This document shows positions 63,650 through 64,000 of a stretch of DNA of 64,000 nt, piece after piece. The notes below the pieces were generated by a model. The model ran no database searches. It saw only the letters and a program-made list of their open reading frames with translations, and was not told the DNA's origin. The stretch is taken from assembly GCF_002192695.1 (NCBI RefSeq), contig NZ_MTLG01000065.1, positions 62,001-126,000 on the forward strand, read 5' to 3'. The translations under genes and the position numbers were made by a program. Within the stretch, counting starts at the first letter, position 1. Each line of letters opens with the position of its first letter. The stretch comes from Achromobacter xylosoxidans. GTDB lineage: Bacteria; Pseudomonadota; Gammaproteobacteria; Burkholderiales; Burkholderiaceae_B.

Positions 63650-63664
63650 TTGAGAACGCCATGA
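63635..63664 (+). repeat. 15-base tandem duplication at the stop/start junction
   Basis: TTGAGAACGCCATGA is repeated exactly at 63635-63649 and 63650-63664. The first copy ends the transporter (its TGA) and offers an ATG at 63646; the second offers another in-frame ATG at 63661. The duplication keeps frame and adds MIENA to the next protein if the first ATG is used. Confidence 0.85.
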
Positions 63665-64000
63665 AGACCATCGACTATTACTTCTGGATGAACTCCGACT
63701 GGGCTTATCTGGGCGCCGACAGGCTGGAGGCGCTGGCCGCGCGCCAGCAGGCGGAAATCCGCTACCTGCCGGTGGACCTGCCCGAGGTCTATGCCCGCAC
63801 CGGCGGCATCCTGCTGGGCCTGCGTTCGCCCGAACGCCAGGCCTACCGGGTGGCGGAACTGGCGCGCTGGTGCCGCAAGCTGGACATCCACGTCAATCCG
63901 CAGCCGGCCTACATGTGCCCGGATGCCAGCCTGGCCTCGCGCATCGTCATCGCCGCGGACCAGGCCGGCCTGCCGGTGGCGGCGCTGTACAAGGCCATCC
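63646..64000 (+). CDS. 2-hydroxychromene-2-carboxylate isomerase-like protein, 5' part (partial)
   Basis: DsbA-fold (GST kappa-like) protein cut by the window end after about 118 residues. The start reads KTIDYYFWMNSDWAYLGADRLEALAARQQAEIRYLPVDLPEVY, and a little later CRKLDIHVNPQPAYMCPDASLASRIVIAADQAGLP; this is the HCCA isomerase pattern, with Ser in the usual catalytic place. Family members isomerise naphthalene-pathway products or other glutathione-linked metabolites. It overlaps the transporter stop (ATGA), so it belongs to the same operon. Either ATG 63646 or 63661 could be the start. Confidence 0.78.
   Translation, partial: MIENAMKTIDYYFWMNSDWAYLGADRLEALAARQQAEIRYLPVDLPEVYARTGGILLGLRSPERQAYRVAELARWCRKLDIHVNPQPAYMCPDASLASRIVIAADQAGLPVAALYKAI

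Overview
The window is high-GC DNA with tightly packed, often ATGA-overlapping operons, many LysR regulators, Bug/TctC and TRAP uptake systems, and an RpfF/RpfR signalling pair. This points to a betaproteobacterium of the Alcaligenaceae (Achromobacter/Bordetella/Alcaligenes group), most probably Achromobacter. The assignment rests on gene content and style, not on a marker gene.

Layout. (1) 1-12.5 kb, anaerobic respiration: the 3' part of a tetrathionate reductase catalytic subunit, facing a 14-gene minus-strand series napEDABC-ccmABCDEFGHI (periplasmic nitrate reductase followed directly by the complete cytochrome c maturation set), with an FNR/Anr-like site upstream of napE. (2) 12.6-19.1 kb: a LysR gene, then a very large trimeric autotransporter adhesin split by a run of ten A residues, followed by a small lipoprotein with a SecD-P1-like domain. 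(3) 19.1-21.9 kb: a beta-keto acid cleavage enzyme and a 3-hydroxyacyl-CoA dehydrogenase, divergent from a LysR regulator. (4) 22.0-42.6 kb: a catabolic island whose gene order and families match the picolinate pathway cluster picRCEDFB4B3B2B1A1A2A3 known from Alcaligenes faecalis JQ135. It is expanded here with two molybdenum-cofactor maturation genes (xdhC-like, mocA-like), a TRAP transporter split across the cluster, and an ABC importer. A palindrome close to TCAGTATACTGA recurs at five intergenic places in this island and is probably the PicR operator. (5) 42.8-48.5 kb: two methyltransferases, a GntR regulator with an IlvD/Edd-family dehydratase, and a Bug-type binding protein. (6) 48.8-51.7 kb: rpfR (FI-PAS-GGDEF-EAL) convergent with rpfF, a complete DSF-family signal synthase/receptor pair. 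(7) 52-64 kb: LysR-controlled metabolic units: SDR; GntP permease; an APH(6)-like kinase; MFS plus amidase; NUDIX; and a class II aldolase, MHS transporter and HCCA-isomerase-like gene (cut by the window edge).

How it works together. Nap needs c-type haem attached to NapB and NapC, which the downstream Ccm proteins provide. In the pic island, a three-subunit molybdenum hydroxylase (PicA) would hydroxylate picolinate, a four-component Rieske oxygenase (PicB) would hydroxylate again, and PicC would decarboxylate to 2,5-dihydroxypyridine. PicD opens the ring, and PicE and PicF release formate and ammonia to give maleate. The MocA/XdhC-like proteins would supply and load the cofactor of PicA, and the TRAP and ABC systems are candidate importers. 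No maleate isomerase is visible in the window.

The most unusual observations are the A10 tract that switches the adhesin reading frame, the repeated MarR-type operator tying cofactor maturation to the pathway, and the fusion of the PicA iron-sulfur subunit to a CoxG domain.
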